DNA of 64,000 nt from Acetobacterium woodii (GTDB lineage Bacteria; Bacillota; Clostridia; Eubacteriales; Eubacteriaceae): the NCBI GenBank assembly GCA_016213825.1, contig JACQZP010000027.1:307056-371055 (forward strand). The letters run 5' to 3'. Below the pieces are notes generated by a model. The model saw only the letters and a list, made by a program, of their open reading frames with translations. It made no database searches and was not told the origin of the DNA. Position 1 is the first letter of the stretch, and every line of letters starts with the position of its first letter. Positions 61,746 through 64,000 of this stretch are shown one piece after another. The position numbers were made by a program, and so were the translations under genes.

Positions 61746-63872
61746 ATGATTACTAAAATCAAAAAACGCGATGGACGAGAAGCACCTTTTAACATTGAAA
61801 AAATTGCCAATGCCATTTTCAAGGCGGCTAACGAACTCGGCGGGCAGAATTACCAGACTGCCATGGATCTGGCCGAAAAAGTTGCCATCTATATCGAACA
61901 GGAAATGAATACCAACACACCGACAGTAGAAGAAATTCAAGATGCGGTTGAAAAAATTCTGATCGAAACCGGACACGCCAAAACCGCTAAACAATATATT
62001 CTCTACCGGGCCGAACGAACCCGAATCCGGGAAATGGATACCCGGCTAATGAAAATATACGAGGATCTTACCTTCAAAGAGGCTAAAGATAACGATGTGA
62101 AGCGGGAAAATGCTAATATCGACGGGGATACCGCCATGGGCACCATGCTCAAATATGGTTCGGAGGGGGCCAAACAGTTTTATGAAATGTTTGTCCTGAA
62201 ACCGGAACATTCAAAAGCCCATAAAGACGGAGAAATTCATATTCATGATATGGATTTTTTAACGCTGACGACCACCTGCTGTCAGATTGATTTAGAAAAA
62301 CTATTTAAGAATGGCTTTAGCACCGGTCATGGACATCTGAGAGAACCCAATGATATTCAAAGCTATTCGGCCCTGGCCTGTATCGCGATTCAGTCCAACC
62401 AAAATGATCAGCACGGCGGACAGAGTATTCCTAACTTTGAGTATGCCATGGTCCCAGGTGTAAAAAAAACCTACATCAGACTTTACCGCGAAAACCTGTC
62501 AAAGGCATTAACCTTATTAACAGATACGAAAAATGCTTTGGTTAAAGTTAAAGCCATCAGTGAAGAGATTGAAAAGAAACAGGGGTTGATTCCTGAATTA
62601 AATCATTCAAAACGGTATCAAGAAGCGGAAGCGAAAAATTTAGCCCAATGGATTAATGATGAGAACATGATTGAGCGGGTTCAAACCTTTGCCATGGAAA
62701 ACGCTGAACGGGAAATTGATCGTAGTGTCTATCAGTCCATGGAAGCTTTTGTCCATAACCTGAACACCATGCATAGCCGGGCTGGGGCGCAAATTCCCTT
62801 CAGTTCGATTAACTATGGCATGGATACTTCTATTGAAGGTCGATTGGTGATCAAAAATCTACTGCTGGCCACCGAAGCTGGATTGGGAAATGGCGAAACC
62901 CCGATCTTCCCGATTCATATTTTTAAGGTTAAAGAAGGGGTAAACTATAATCCCTGGGATCCCAATTATGATTTGTTTAAGCTGGCCTGCCGAGTCAGCG
63001 CCAAACGGCTGTTTCCCAACTTTTCCTTCCAGGATGCCCCCTATAATCTGAAGTATTATCAAGCGGGTCAACCGGAAACAGAAATAGCTTACATGGGCTG
63101 CCGAACTCGGGTGATTGGGAATGTCCATGACACCGACCGGGAAATTACCTATGGCCGAGGTAATCTGAGTTTTACCACCATCAATCTGCCCCGCATTGCC
63201 TTAAACAGCAAGGGCAATCGAGAACTATTTTTTGTGGAGTTGGATAGAAAAATTGATTTGGTCATCGACCAGCTGATGGAACGGTTTGAAATTCAAGCCC
63301 ATAAAAAAGTGAAAAATTTCCCCTTTTTAATGGGGCAAGGAGTCTGGATGGACTCGGAGGAGCTTACCGAAGAGATGGAAATCCGGGAAGTTTTAAAACA
63401 TGGAACCCTGAGCATGGGCTTTATTGGACTGGCCGAATGTTTGACTGTTTTAACCGGAAAACACCATGGTGAAGCAGCAGAAGTGCAGGAACTGGGACTG
63501 GAAATTATTGGCCATATGCGAAAGCGAATGGACGAAACCAGTGCAAAATACCAGCTCAATTTCACCCTCCTGGGAACGCCGGCCGAAGGCACCGCTGGAC
63601 GTTTTGTCAAGCTGGATAAAAAGGTGTTTGGTGATATCCCGGGAGTGACGGACCGAGAGTATTATACCAATTCTTTCCACATTCCGGTATACTACCAAAC
63701 CAGCGCCTATGAAAAAATAAGGTTGGAAGCCCCCTATCATGAGCTCACTAATGCTGGACATATTACCTATGTGGAAATGGATGGGGATCCCTTGGACAAT
63801 CTGGAAGCCTTTGAAAAAGTGGTCCGAGCCATGAAGGAAGCGGGCATTGGTTACGGATCTTATATAAGGTAG
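61746..63872 (+). CDS. nrdD: Anaerobic ribonucleoside-triphosphate reductase, lacking its glycyl-radical end
   Basis: A 708-codon frame for class III ribonucleotide reductase. It has an N-terminal ATP-cone (KIKKRDGREAPFNIEKIANA), the active-site Cys in TTTCCQIDL (~175) and MGCRTRVIGN (~451), GRGNLSFTTINLPRIAL and GFIGLAECL, and goes on through NAGHITYVEMDGDP to GIGYGS. Normal enzymes then continue with about 70 residues holding two CxxC zinc pairs and the RxxGY glycyl radical site. Here the frame ends YIR-stop right after GIGYGS, and no frame continues the protein in the remaining 128 bases. As read, it would be inactive. It is either interrupted by an insertion or spliced; the rest should lie beyond the window. 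Confidence 0.9.
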   Translation: MITKIKKRDGREAPFNIEKIANAIFKAANELGGQNYQTAMDLAEKVAIYIEQEMNTNTPTVEEIQDAVEKILIETGHAKTAKQYILYRAERTRIREMDTRLMKIYEDLTFKEAKDNDVKRENANIDGDTAMGTMLKYGSEGAKQFYEMFVLKPEHSKAHKDGEIHIHDMDFLTLTTTCCQIDLEKLFKNGFSTGHGHLREPNDIQSYSALACIAIQSNQNDQHGGQSIPNFEYAMVPGVKKTYIRLYRENLSKALTLLTDTKNALVKVKAISEEIEKKQGLIPELNHSKRYQEAEAKNLAQWINDENMIERVQTFAMENAEREIDRSVYQSMEAFVHNLNTMHSRAGAQIPFSSINYGMDTSIEGRLVIKNLLLATEAGLGNGETPIFPIHIFKVKEGVNYNPWDPNYDLFKLACRVSAKRLFPNFSFQDAPYNLKYYQAGQPETEIAYMGCRTRVIGNVHDTDREITYGRGNLSFTTINLPRIALNSKGNRELFFVELDRKIDLVIDQLMERFEIQAHKKVKNFPFLMGQGVWMDSEELTEEMEIREVLKHGTLSMGFIGLAECLTVLTGKHHGEAAEVQELGLEIIGHMRKRMDETSAKYQLNFTLLGTPAEGTAGRFVKLDKKVFGDIPGVTDREYYTNSFHIPVYYQTSAYEKIRLEAPYHELTNAGHITYVEMDGDPLDNLEAFEKVVRAMKEAGIGYGSYIR

Positions 63873-64000
63873 AAAACATAATAAATATACTACAATGAGT
63901 AAATGAAGCCATTATGTATTTGTTATATATAATCAATTAATATAATAAAACTTATAGACAAATTCAGAAATGCACATGAAATAGTATGTGTTTTTTTTAT
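63873..64000. mobile_element. AT-rich sequence after the broken nrdD end; possible start of an inserted element
   Basis: Only about one fifth of these bases are G or C, far below the gene before them, and all frames are closed. An inverted repeat ATCTTAT/ATAAGGT spans the break (63857-63870). CACAT/ATGTG with eight T (about 63972-63998) forms a weak terminator-like hairpin. No group II start (GTGYG) and no transposase codons are visible, so the element type is open. Confidence 0.35.
63971..63999 (+). terminator. Weak terminator-like hairpin at window end
   Basis: GCACAT pairs with ATGTGT around GAAATAGT, followed by eight T. It could end the truncated nrdD transcript or belong to the end of an inserted element. 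Confidence 0.45.

Overview
The window looks like chromosomal DNA of a strictly anaerobic, low-to-moderate GC Firmicute. The mix of an [FeFe]-hydrogenase maturase (HydF) beside aspartase, rubrerythrin, class III ribonucleotide reductase under a cobalamin riboswitch, an enoate-reductase-type flavoenzyme, an iron alcohol dehydrogenase and many clostridial-type sensors fits an acetogen of the Acetobacterium/Eubacteriaceae kind. That placement is an inference from protein families; there is no rRNA gene here to confirm it. No rRNA, tRNA, CRISPR array or complete transposase gene was seen.

Layout. (1) 1-9112: a peptide-modification and export operon: two B12-type radical SAM proteins (the first cut by the window edge), a type-1 periplasmic-binding lipoprotein, an HlyD-like adaptor, a C39-peptidase ABC exporter and a second ABC exporter of the NHLM/NHLP bacteriocin class. 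No precursor peptide gene is visible; it may lie upstream of base 1. (2) 9204-19273: housekeeping and stress genes: rubrerythrin, a small (p)ppGpp synthetase, a GlsB/YeaQ membrane protein, a multi-cluster Fe-S protein, a GT2-GtrA / phosphodiester glycosidase / membrane protein operon, a PAS-GGDEF enzyme, a DUF1003 protein, a Ca2+/H+ exchanger and a YitT protein. (3) 19398-26405: a GGDEF protein, two tandem paralogous serine-hydrolase lipoproteins and a 7TM-PAS-GGDEF protein. (4) 26485-34381: an enoate-reductase-like flavoenzyme, an iron alcohol dehydrogenase with a divergent PucR-type regulator, a class I glutamine amidotransferase, and an AraC regulator coupled to an EamA transporter. (5) 34515-43832: a ChW-repeat D,D-carboxypeptidase, PIN-PhoH ATPase, a 1027-residue GGDEF-EAL protein, and aspA-hydF behind a leader that looks like a transcription attenuator. 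(6) 44410-56076: an orphan CheW with an inserted CZB zinc domain, a FlxA-like protein, a baeRF3 protein, serine acetyltransferase, a WYL regulator with two GyrI-like proteins and a palindromic operator, an HD-GYP response regulator translationally overlapping a hybrid sensor kinase, and an MFS transporter. (7) 56126-64000: a GGDEF-EAL protein, a MarR regulator with an FMN-binding protein and a clear self-operator, a FUSC-type membrane domain fused to a HAD domain lacking its nucleophile, and nrdD under a promoter with an NrdR-like box plus a cobalamin riboswitch.

Three things stand out. nrdD stops exactly where the conserved C-terminal zinc/glycyl-radical part should begin, and the sequence after it is very AT-rich and non-coding in all frames, which suggests an insertion (mobile element or intron) just off the window edge. 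Four copies of a ~150-170 bp imperfect hairpin repeat are dispersed between genes (about 2.6, 22.4, 28.5 and 36.3 kb). Six genes for c-di-GMP synthesis, breakdown or sensing are spread over about 43 kb, hinting at heavy second-messenger wiring.
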